Of a stretch of DNA of 64,000 nt, positions 8,360-15,290 are shown piece after piece. Position 1 is the stretch's first letter. Each line of letters begins with the position of its first letter. The stretch lies in the NCBI RefSeq assembly GCF_900110705.1, contig NZ_FOEJ01000003.1, forward strand, positions 1-64,000, given 5' to 3'. Position numbers and translations under genes: made by a program. Below the pieces are notes generated by a model. That model saw only the letters and a list, made by a program, of their open reading frames with translations. It was not told where the DNA came from and searched no databases. Source of the stretch: Loktanella sp. DSM 29012 (GTDB taxonomy: Bacteria > Pseudomonadota > Alphaproteobacteria > Rhodobacterales > Rhodobacteraceae).

Positions 8360-8582
8360 CGACCTGTCTCCGTCTGTAGGGCAGGGCGCATTGCCGCGTT
8401 GCCTGCATCAATCACATCGCGGAAAGGGGGCAGCGCGTCGCCGCAGCGACCGTGCTGAAACGGCGTCATGCGCCGCAGTGTCTCCCCCCACCGTGCGGAC
8501 GACCTTTGCGTCCTATACAGGCAAGATCGCGAAAATAGTCGGCAAGCACAATTTAACTTTTCAGATCGATTGTGTAGCTGTG

Positions 8583-9500
8583 CTACATACTTTGCTCGCC
8601 CGCGACGGAGTGCCCATTCTCGGCCTGCCAGTGCGCCGCCTCTGCCCTGATCCAGTCAAAGAAGGTTCGCACACGGCTGCGCCGCATGTGGGTGTGCGGA
8701 CAGACCAGCCACTGGGTCGTGACCAGCATCTCGGGCGGGGTCCGCACCGGGACGACAAGACGTCCGTCCTTCAGGTCCTGCCCCATCATCAGATCGCTTT
8801 CCAGCGCCATGCCCATCCCCAACACCGCCGCATCGACTGCCATGTGTGATCGATCGAACAAAAGCTGGCTTTTGATCCCGTCGTCCTTCAGGCCAAGGTA
8901 CGCAAACCATTTTTCCCATTGGACCTGCGCCTTCACCGACCTGATCATGCGGAACCCACGAACCTGATCAGGGTCGAGAGAGAAGGGTGCCGCCAAGTGA
9001 GGTGCACAGACCGGCAGGAACCGTTCTACCGCAAGGGGTTCCACATGCAGGCCCGGCCACCGCCCGGTGCCGTGGCGGATATCCAGATCGACATGATCTC
9101 GGTTGAAATCCGTCGGCTCGTTGGTGCCGTCAAGGCGGACGTCGATATCGGGATTGGCCTGCAGAAACTGTGGCAGTCGCGACAGCAGCCATTTGGTAGA
9201 CACCGTGGGCGTGGTGCGGATGGTCAGCCGCGTCGCCGTCTTGGCTCCCTGCATTTGCCGGGTCGCCGCTGTGATGGTCTCGACCTGATCGGCGATCAGC
9301 TCGAAATATCGCTCTCCATCTTCGGTCAGCTTGATCCGACGCCCGACCCGCACAATCAGCGCCGTGCCGATCTGTTCCTCCAGTAGACGGATCTGTTGGC
9401 TGACTGCCGAGGGCGTGACGCACAATTGTTCAGCTGCCGCACTGACTGAGTTCAGCGTGGCAACTTGATGAAAGACAGAAATTGCGCGAAACGGTATCAG
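8583..9500 (-). CDS. LysR-family transcriptional regulator (GcvA-like)
   Basis: The protein carries the N-terminal winged helix (FRAISVFHQV, AAEQLCVTPSAVSQQI, RLLEEQIG) and a LysR substrate domain (RLTIRTTPTVSTKWLLSRL onward, then HVEPLAVERFLPVCAPHL). The frame has no ATG at its start. A TTG at 9425 would delete half of the helix-turn-helix, so I place the start at a CTG at 9500, preceded by AAAGG; this gives 305 residues, the usual family length. It is upstream of and codirectional with the catabolic operon, so it is the likely regulator responding to the TRAP substrate or an intermediate. The exact start is uncertain. Confidence 0.82.
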   Translation of the reverse strand: MIPFRAISVFHQVATLNSVSAAAEQLCVTPSAVSQQIRLLEEQIGTALIVRVGRRIKLTEDGERYFELIADQVETITAATRQMQGAKTATRLTIRTTPTVSTKWLLSRLPQFLQANPDIDVRLDGTNEPTDFNRDHVDLDIRHGTGRWPGLHVEPLAVERFLPVCAPHLAAPFSLDPDQVRGFRMIRSVKAQVQWEKWFAYLGLKDDGIKSQLLFDRSHMAVDAAVLGMGMALESDLMMGQDLKDGRLVVPVRTPPEMLVTTQWLVCPHTHMRRSRVRTFFDWIRAEAAHWQAENGHSVAGEQSM

Positions 9501-9693
9501 CGTCTTTACCTTTGAATATAAAGTGTCTGCACTATCGTTATAGTTTTTCTAATAGGAGTGCGGGATTATCTAAGGTCCTCAGGAAAAAATTGAGCTTGTT
9601 GAAAGAACAGGCTTCTATGGAATGCTTGGTAAGTCCTATTTGCTGATATGGAGTGCCCCAATCGGGTGGTCCAGCATTTTCATGGCGTGGGCG

Positions 9694-10596
9694 TTACTTC
9701 GCTGTTGGAGGCCGGGCGATAGCGGCTCCCATCAGAACCAGCGGACCTGCAAGCAAGAAGGCCAATCCCGGCACCTCTGCGAAGAATAAAAAGCCAAGCG
9801 TCATGGCCCAAAGCACGGAAAGGTATTCGAACGGTGCCAGTGCGGAGGCGTCGGCATGGCGGAAGGACAACGTCATGAAGATATGGGCGAGCCCGCCCGC
9901 GAGGCCAGTGGCGATCAACAACATCAGGCCGACCGTACTTGGCCAAGCCCAGCCCCAAGGAAGCGTCGAAAGGCCGCAAAGGGCGCAGACGACGGCGAAG
10001 TAGAAAGCGATGGTGCCCGCGCCTTCACCAAGTAGGGTGAGACGGCGTACCTGTACCATCGCGCCAGCGGTTAGCGCGGCTGTCAGAAGACCGAGAAAGA
10101 CCCCGAGGCCGCCTGCATCGGGCAGTGCGCCCGAGAAGGCTGGCAGGCAGAAGGCCGCCGCACCTGCGAGGCCGAGGGCTACCCCGACGATCCGCCGCGC
10201 GGTCATGTGCTCTTTTAGAAGTGCCCAAGCCAGAACGGCAAGCATGACCGGCGCGAGGTAGGAGAGCATCGTCGCTTCGGCAAGAGGCAACAGGCGGATC
10301 GTCGCGAAAGAGGTGAACATCGCTGCGGCACCCATAAGACAGCGCCAGATATGGCCGAATGGTCGCGCGGTGCGTAGGCCATGGGGCCAATCGCCACGCC
10401 ACCACATGTACAAACCAAGTGGCAAAAGGGCGATCGCTGAGCGAAAGAATACCACCTGTCCGAGCGGGACAGCATCACCAAGCGCTTTCACGCAAACGCC
10501 CATCAGGGCAAACGCAAGGGTCGACAGAATACGCAGGGTGACCCCGAGCGCCTCGTTAGGCGAAAAGGGCAGCGCGGGCGCCTGGGGTAACGGCAT
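9694..10596 (-). CDS. EamA/DMT-family transporter
   Basis: About 300 residues with ten predicted membrane helices in two EamA repeats (LAFALMGVCVKALGDAVPL near the start; LAPFEYLSVLWAMTLGFLFF in the second half). Family members export metabolites such as amino acids, or import purines or riboflavin. The gene follows the ABC ATPase gene by about 70 bases, with a tiny ORF between them. Two starts are possible: GTG at 10602, which overlaps the tiny ORF's stop (GTGA), or ATG at 10596. Its place at the end of an iron-type ABC operon could mean export of a chelator or its precursor, but that is only inference. Confidence 0.85.
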   Translation of the reverse strand: MPLPQAPALPFSPNEALGVTLRILSTLAFALMGVCVKALGDAVPLGQVVFFRSAIALLPLGLYMWWRGDWPHGLRTARPFGHIWRCLMGAAAMFTSFATIRLLPLAEATMLSYLAPVMLAVLAWALLKEHMTARRIVGVALGLAGAAAFCLPAFSGALPDAGGLGVFLGLLTAALTAGAMVQVRRLTLLGEGAGTIAFYFAVVCALCGLSTLPWGWAWPSTVGLMLLIATGLAGGLAHIFMTLSFRHADASALAPFEYLSVLWAMTLGFLFFAEVPGLAFLLAGPLVLMGAAIARPPTAK

Positions 10597-10598
10597 AC

Positions 10599-10649
10599 TC
10601 ACGATCGCTTTGCGCGCACGACAGTGCGCGCCTCGGCAAACTGTGTCAT
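10599..10649 (-). CDS. possible 16-residue leader peptide ahead of the DMT transporter
   Basis: An ATG with a very good Shine-Dalgarno (GGAGAG, then GCCAG before the ATG) starts 20 bases after the ABC ATPase stop. It encodes MTQFAEARTVVRAKRS and stops at a TGA that overlaps the transporter's possible GTG start (GTGA). The transporter itself has no clear ribosome-binding site, so translation of the short frame may feed ribosomes to it. It is arginine-bearing but shows no run typical of attenuators. It could also mark a frameshift in an older, longer N-terminus. Confidence 0.4.
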   Translation of the reverse strand: MTQFAEARTVVRAKRS

Positions 10650-10669
10650 CTGGCTCTCTCCAAAATGTC

Positions 10670-11434
10670 TTAACCTGCGCTGTAGCGGATATGTGGACGA
10701 CCGGCATCCGCCGATCCCTCTATTTGTGCCGTGACGCGAAACACGTCGTGCAGAATATCACGTGTCAGTACGGCCTGGGGTGTCCCGCAAGCGCAAACAG
10801 ACCCCTCTTGCAGGACAACGATACGGTCGCAGAACATCGCGGCGAGGTTAAGGTCGTGCAGGGCGATGACGCTGGTCAAGTCCAGGTCCCGGACCATGCG
10901 CAGGATCTCGATCTGGTGATGAATGTCGAGATGGTTGGTCGGCTCGTCGAGGAACATCACCTGCGGTACCTGCGCCAGCGCGCGCGCGATGTGGACACGC
11001 TGCCGCTCTCCTCCGGACAGGGTCTGCCACGCCTGGGCGCTGCGCGATGTCATGTCGACGCGGGCCAGCGCTCCGCGCACCGCTGTCTCATCGGCCTCGG
11101 ACCAACCGCTAAGCGCCGACCGGTGCGGGGTCCGCCCAAGGCGCACCACATCGGCCACGGCGACATTTGTGTCGGTCTCGGCGCTTTGCTGCACGAACGC
11201 CACCTGCCGTGACAGCGCTTTGCGCGGGACCTGCGCGATATCCTGCTCGTTGATCTCAACCCTGCCCGAAGCGGGACGGCGCAGTCCCGCCAGGAGCCGC
11301 AACAGCGAGGATTTTCCCGACCCGTTCGGACCGATCAAGCCAAGCGTCTCGCCGGGCCCGACCGTCAGCGACACGTCCGAGACGATGGTCTTGCGCTTCA
11401 CGCCCCAGCTGAGGTTATGTGCCACAACGCTCAT
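10670..11434 (-). CDS. iron-siderophore/cobalamin-type ABC transporter ATPase (FecE-like)
   Basis: A 254-residue ATPase on the cytoplasmic face of the importer. Walker A GPNGSGKS is at residues 35-42, the Q-loop in VAFVQQSAE, the signature LSGGERQRVHIARAL, Walker B VMFLDEPTNHLD and the switch His in VIALHDLNLAA. The NHLDIHHQ sequence and the length are typical of the FecE/BtuD/HmuV group. Its ATG overlaps the permease stop (ATGA). A longer frame upstream belongs to the permease shadow. The metal complex carried cannot be read from the ATPase. Confidence 0.9.
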   Translation of the reverse strand: MSVVAHNLSWGVKRKTIVSDVSLTVGPGETLGLIGPNGSGKSSLLRLLAGLRRPASGRVEINEQDIAQVPRKALSRQVAFVQQSAETDTNVAVADVVRLGRTPHRSALSGWSEADETAVRGALARVDMTSRSAQAWQTLSGGERQRVHIARALAQVPQVMFLDEPTNHLDIHHQIEILRMVRDLDLTSVIALHDLNLAAMFCDRIVVLQEGSVCACGTPQAVLTRDILHDVFRVTAQIEGSADAGRPHIRYSAG

Positions 11435-12468
11435 GTCTGCGGCCTCGCGCGGTAAAGGATGATCGCGAAGAACGGTACGCCGACAAGAGCAGTGACGACG
11501 CCGATGGGAACCGTCTGCTGCGCCACGATTACGCGGCTGACGATGTCCGCGGTCACCATGAAAATCGCCCCGATCACGGCGCAAGCGGGCAGCAGCCGCA
11601 TGTGCATCGGCCCCACGAGATATCGCGCGGCGTGGGGGACAACCAAGCCCACGAAACCGATGGCGCCGACCATGCTGACGATGGTGGCCGTCATCACCGC
11701 CGTCACCGCAAAAAGCGTAAGACGGATGCGCCCCACCGACACGCCAAGGGCGGCAGCGTCTTCGTCTCCGAAGGTGAAGGCGTCGAGGGCGCGGGCCATG
11801 GTGACGCAGAGCACGAGGCCAAGCGGCACCACCACCGCGAGGAGCTGGACGTCGGGCCAGCGCGCGCCGCCGAAGCTGCCCAGAAGCCAGAACATGACGT
11901 TGCGCGCCTGTTCGGCATTCCCGGAAGTCGTCACGATGTATGAGGTCAGCGCGTTGAAGAGTTGCGAAGCGGCGACGCCAGCGAGGATCGTGTGGTTCGG
12001 CCCGCTCGTCGCGCCGTTTGACAAGAGCGCCACCACGCCGAAAGCTGCGAAGGCCCCGGCAAATGCCCCAGCGGAAAGCGTGAGGCTGCCCGCGCCGATG
12101 CCAAGGATGATCACGCAGACCGCACCCGTCGAGGCACCCGCCGAGATACCCAGCACAAAGGGTTCTGCCAGTGGATTGCGCAACAGCGCCTGAAGGATCG
12201 CGCCGCAAAGCGCCAGCCCCGCCCCCGCGAATGCAGCGACAAGCGCCCGGCTCAGCCGCAGGTCCCAGACCACGCTTTCCTCGATGGGCGGCAGCTCGGC
12301 TGCGGTCAGGCCGAGACCGTTACCAATAGCGAGCGACACGGTGCCTAGACTGATTGTATAGTCACCGATGGCTGTCGCGAAGGCGACGGCGAAAGCCAGA
12401 ACCGTGGCTGAAACTAGCGTCAGCAGCCCAAGCCGCACAATTTCGCGATCTATGACGCCTATGCTCAT
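11431..12468 (-). CDS. FecCD-family ABC transporter permease
   Basis: A 345-residue inner-membrane protein with about ten helices. FecCD landmarks are present: LRLSRALVAAFAGAGLALCGAILQ around residues 70-93, then NPLAEPFVLGISAGASTGA, and IGFVGLVVPHAARYLVG in the last third, where the coupling helix meets the ATPase. As a single permease gene it should work as a homodimer, as in BtuC and many siderophore importers. It overlaps both neighbours by four bases (ATGA), so binding protein, permease and ATPase are translationally coupled. Confidence 0.92.
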   Translation of the reverse strand: MSIGVIDREIVRLGLLTLVSATVLAFAVAFATAIGDYTISLGTVSLAIGNGLGLTAAELPPIEESVVWDLRLSRALVAAFAGAGLALCGAILQALLRNPLAEPFVLGISAGASTGAVCVIILGIGAGSLTLSAGAFAGAFAAFGVVALLSNGATSGPNHTILAGVAASQLFNALTSYIVTTSGNAEQARNVMFWLLGSFGGARWPDVQLLAVVVPLGLVLCVTMARALDAFTFGDEDAAALGVSVGRIRLTLFAVTAVMTATIVSMVGAIGFVGLVVPHAARYLVGPMHMRLLPACAVIGAIFMVTADIVSRVIVAQQTVPIGVVTALVGVPFFAIILYRARPQT

Positions 12469-13481
12469 TTCGACAGATCAAGCGCCTCGAGTTGCGCGGC
12501 GACCTCCTCGGCCCCATAGAGCGTCTGGATGCTGGCATTGGTCGCAGCGCCGGGCATCACAACAATCCGCCCTTTCCGCACGGCCTCCATCTGGCTGACG
12601 ATCGGATCAGATTCAAGAAAGGCGATCTTGTTCCGAGCTTCGTCGAGGCTCCAGCGCTTGCGGTCGACCTGCGCGGCGACGATCACGGTGGGGTCGGTCG
12701 CCATGATGCCTTCCCAGCCGAGGGTCGGCCATTCGGACGGGGCCTTGACCGCGTTCGAGCCGCCCAGAAGATCTGCGATGTAGGTCGACGGACCGTTGCC
12801 TCCGGCGAGGTATGCGTCGTCTTCGGGGGAGGGGCTGGAGAACCAGAACAGCAAGGTCAGGTCGTCGCGGTCCTCGAAGCGCCCGTGCAGGGCTGCCTCG
12901 CGCGCCTTGAGATCCGCAATCACGGTCTCACCGCGATCCGCGACATCAAAGATCCGCGACAGGTCGTCGATTTCCTTGTAAAGCTGTTCCATCGTCCAGA
13001 GTTCGGAACGGGCACCGTAGATGTCGGTTGAAACCTCCGTCACTGAACAAGCGCTTGGCGACAGGTAGGTGGGAATGCCCAGATTTTCGAAATCTTCGCG
13101 TTTGGCGACCTTGCTGTCAGGCCCCATGAGGGTGACCAGCATTGCCGCGACGAAGTCGGGCTGCACCGACAACACCGTCTCCAGCGAGGGAAATTCGACC
13201 GTCAGAAGCTCAACCTTGCCATTCGCCTCGGCCAGTTCGGGCAGCACCGTGTTTGGCCAGAACGCTGTGGCGGCCATGCGATCTTCGAGCCCCAGCATCA
13301 GCATGATCTCGGCGCTGTTTTGGCCGAGCGCGACCGCATTTTGCGGCGGTGCCTCAAAAGTGACCGACTGCCCGCAGTTCTCAATTGTCAGGGGAAAGTT
13401 CGCCTGAGCCTGAGCCTGAGCCGAATGGCCAAATAAGGTTGAAGCTGCGATTGTAATCGCCATGACTGATCTGTCCGACAT
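12465..13481 (-). CDS. periplasmic binding protein of an iron-complex-type ABC importer
   Basis: A 338-residue protein with a signal peptide (cleavage probably after HSAQAQAQA). The mature part is of the FepB/FhuD/BtuF fold: TIENCGQSVTFEAPPQNAVAL at the first strand, NSAEIMLMLGLEDRMAAT, then LSVQPDFVAAML and a C-terminal RKGRIVVMPGAA. It heads a three-gene importer. No TonB-dependent receptor gene lies in the window. No Fur, RirA or Irr box is obvious upstream. Iron-siderophore is the most common substrate, but cobalamin or another metal chelate is possible. Confidence 0.85.
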   Translation of the reverse strand: MSDRSVMAITIAASTLFGHSAQAQAQANFPLTIENCGQSVTFEAPPQNAVALGQNSAEIMLMLGLEDRMAATAFWPNTVLPELAEANGKVELLTVEFPSLETVLSVQPDFVAAMLVTLMGPDSKVAKREDFENLGIPTYLSPSACSVTEVSTDIYGARSELWTMEQLYKEIDDLSRIFDVADRGETVIADLKAREAALHGRFEDRDDLTLLFWFSSPSPEDDAYLAGGNGPSTYIADLLGGSNAVKAPSEWPTLGWEGIMATDPTVIVAAQVDRKRWSLDEARNKIAFLESDPIVSQMEAVRKGRIVVMPGAATNASIQTLYGAEEVAAQLEALDLSK

Positions 13482-13748
13482 GGTGCCACCTAATTGTTGA
13501 CTGTTTCTGTCGGAAATCCTTAGTGGTGCCTGAAAGCAATATCAATGTATTTTTGTCAAGAATTCCGTTTCGATACATGTGAGTGTGCAAACGCGGCCGA
13601 ATACCTTCTGAGCGGACAGTCGCCGGATGAACTTTCAACAGCGGCTCTGGGCCGGAAGCGCCATGTGCCCAACAGCCAAAAAAGCCCGCTTACTGATCGT
13701 CGGTCAATTCCGCAGGAAAAGTTTGGTTAAAGTCACTCGAACATTGAA

Positions 13749-13925
13749 CTATGCATCACCTGCCTCGCTGTCGTGACGGGCCGTTCGAAGACGCACAGTT
13801 TTCTCTTCGCGTTCTTTTGCTTCTGCGTCGGTGATTTCCTTCGATGCACGTGCGGTTCTTTCGAGCGGTGTTTCGGATCGTGGTTGTGCAGTTGTAAAGA
13901 CGTCTGTCTTTTTCAGCTTGGCCAT
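13749..13925 (-). CDS. conserved-looking small protein, 58 residues
   Basis: An ATG with GGAGGAG about nine bases upstream opens a 58-codon frame beginning MAKLKKTDVFTTAQPRSE and ending RLRTARHDSEAGDA. The sequence is highly charged, with an amphipathic, probably helical second half (ASKEITDAEAKEREEKTVRL), and lacks a signal or membrane segment. I recall very similar short proteins as widespread hypotheticals in Rhodobacteraceae, but cannot verify this here. It stands alone between the ABC operon and tRNA-Gly. Function unknown. Confidence 0.7.
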   Translation of the reverse strand: MAKLKKTDVFTTAQPRSETPLERTARASKEITDAEAKEREEKTVRLRTARHDSEAGDA

Positions 13926-14218
13926 AAGTCGATCTCCTCCTGGTTCCTTGTTTGAATTGCATCTTTAACCGGGAACTTCAAACGACCGCTTTACGATGCT
14001 GCACTGTAGCAAAAAGGCTTGCGCTCTAACGGCAGCTTGGGGCCGTAAGCGACGGGGTCGCGGTTGCCGTCAGCCGTATGGCGCGCCGCACCAGCAAGCT
14101 TGCATCACACCGGTGAAAGCAATCGCTTTCAAGAGTAATTCTTATGGCGGGTTTTTGGGCGGGTAGGCGTCAGTCTGACGTAAATATTATTGAATTTACA
14201 GTACGTTGCGTGATTCGT

Positions 14219-14292
14219 TGGAGCGGGTAACGGGAATCGAACCCGTAACTGAAGCTTGGGAAGCTTTCGTGATACCTTTTCACCATACCCGC
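14219..14292 (-). tRNA. tRNA-Gly (anticodon CCC)
   Basis: Read on the minus strand, the 74 bases fold as a cloverleaf: acceptor GCGGGTA pairs with TACCCGC, the D stem is GTGA/TCAC, the anticodon loop is TTCCCAA (anticodon CCC) and the T arm is ACGGG-TTCGATT-CCCGT. The discriminator T is followed by an encoded CCA. It decodes GGG. Its 3' end points toward the accessory region on the left. Confidence 0.95.
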
Positions 14293-14339
14293 GCAAATCA
14301 GTGCTTACACGCGGTCCGGTGCTGCTGCAAGTGGGCATG

Positions 14340-14365
14340 AAAAAAGCGCCCGAAGGCGCTTTGTT
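14340..14365 (-). terminator. intrinsic terminator of the DUF882 gene
   Basis: On the minus strand AAAGCGCC-TTCG-GGCGCTTT forms an 8-pair stem with a UUCG tetraloop and runs into TTTTTT. It lies about 20 bases after the DUF882 stop codon. Confidence 0.85.
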
Positions 14366-14385
14366 TCAGGGGGGAGAGAGCTGGA

Positions 14386-14955
14386 TCAGCTGCCCCAGGT
14401 GCGCACGTCGCCGCAATCCATATGGACGAAATCCGAACCGGAATAACGACCGACACCGCCTGCGCGGCAGGACGCCGCTGCCTGTGCGATCTGTCGCACG
14501 GACCGGCTGGAGAGGCGCAGATCCGCGGCCTGACCCTTGAGATGGAGGGAATTGCGGGCAACGCCAGACGATTTGCTGCGCAACATCGTGTTGGTTTCCG
14601 GTGACCGGTAGCCCGACAGCAGCATGTAGGGTTCGTTCGCATCCAGCAGACGATGGGCGGCCGCCATGATGTCGACCGTGCGGGTGTCGATGTTGATCGT
14701 CTTGCCGTTGCGCCAGTCACGCATGAAGACGTTGATCTCGTTGATGGCCTCGCCGATGTACTGGCCTTCGATCCAATAGATGGTGTCCAGACGTTCGCCC
14801 GTGCGCCCAGAATACATCTTGATCCTGCGGATGTCGCCGCCACCGCGCAGAAATCCTGCTGCGTTGGAATATGTCGGTGCCGCTGTCAGCGCTGTTGCAG
14901 CAAACGCACCGAGTAGTCCACGCCGGGTCATGCCCGAAGAGCTGTTCGTTCCCAT
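14386..14955 (-). CDS. DUF882 / YcbK-like peptidase M15-fold cell-wall protein
   Basis: A 189-residue exported protein. A twin-arginine-like leader (MTRRGLLGAFAATALTAA) is followed by the DUF882 domain, a zinc-dependent D,D- or L,D-carboxypeptidase fold. The zinc ligands are visible in NSLHLKGQAADLR (His and Asp) and FVHMDCGDVRTW (His), with LLSGYRSPETN before them. It should trim or hydrolyse peptidoglycan peptides in the periplasm. The start chosen gives a proper leader; an upstream ATG in the same frame adds 42 unlikely residues. It is divergent from the L,D-transpeptidase gene, fitting a shared role in wall remodelling. Confidence 0.85.
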   Translation of the reverse strand: MGTNSSSGMTRRGLLGAFAATALTAAPTYSNAAGFLRGGGDIRRIKMYSGRTGERLDTIYWIEGQYIGEAINEINVFMRDWRNGKTINIDTRTVDIMAAAHRLLDANEPYMLLSGYRSPETNTMLRSKSSGVARNSLHLKGQAADLRLSSRSVRQIAQAAASCRAGGVGRYSGSDFVHMDCGDVRTWGS

Positions 14956-15290
14956 AATCACCTGTCCCAGTCTGCCGATGCGCGGTTGATCCACGCTAAC
15001 GATCATCAGATACCCGGACTGTGTTGCACAGTTGTCTGAACGGACCAAGCCCCCTCTGAAATTGTTCCATAATTTTGCCACATCTCGGCAAATTTTCGCG
15101 CACGAACCCGTGATTCCATGGTTTGCGTGTCGCGGCCCAGATGCAACAGGGATGCGAAAGGCGGCGTATTGTCGCCAATATCAGTGGACAGGGTGACTCC
15201 GAGACCGGACAAGTCTGACAAAGCCCTGTTGACGGGGCGTCACGTCAAGTCCGGGGAAAACTCTTGTCAAACGCACTGCCCGTGGGGTTC
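14956..15290. other. divergent intergenic region between two cell-wall genes
   Basis: About 335 bases separate the DUF882 gene (leftward) from the L,D-transpeptidase gene (rightward). It must hold both promoters. I see no convincing coding frame, strong hairpin or recognisable operator in it. Confidence 0.5.

Noticed and set aside
11419-12193. Long plus-strand frames opposite the FecCD permease
   Set aside because: Antisense shadows of a coupled ABC operon; no ribosome site or recognisable domain.
13482-13560. Possible iron-responsive site upstream of the ABC binding protein
   Set aside because: No Fur, RirA or Irr-type palindrome could be made out with confidence.
13545-13730. A 61-residue plus-strand frame with ATG between the ABC operon and the small 58-residue gene
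   Set aside because: Only a weak GAAAG precedes it, the composition is that of random intergenic DNA, and no pattern of a domain, signal or membrane segment is seen.
14108-14140. GAAAGC-AATC-GCTTTC hairpin downstream of tRNA-Gly
   Set aside because: The stem is short and lacks a T run in the direction of the tRNA, so I did not call it a terminator.
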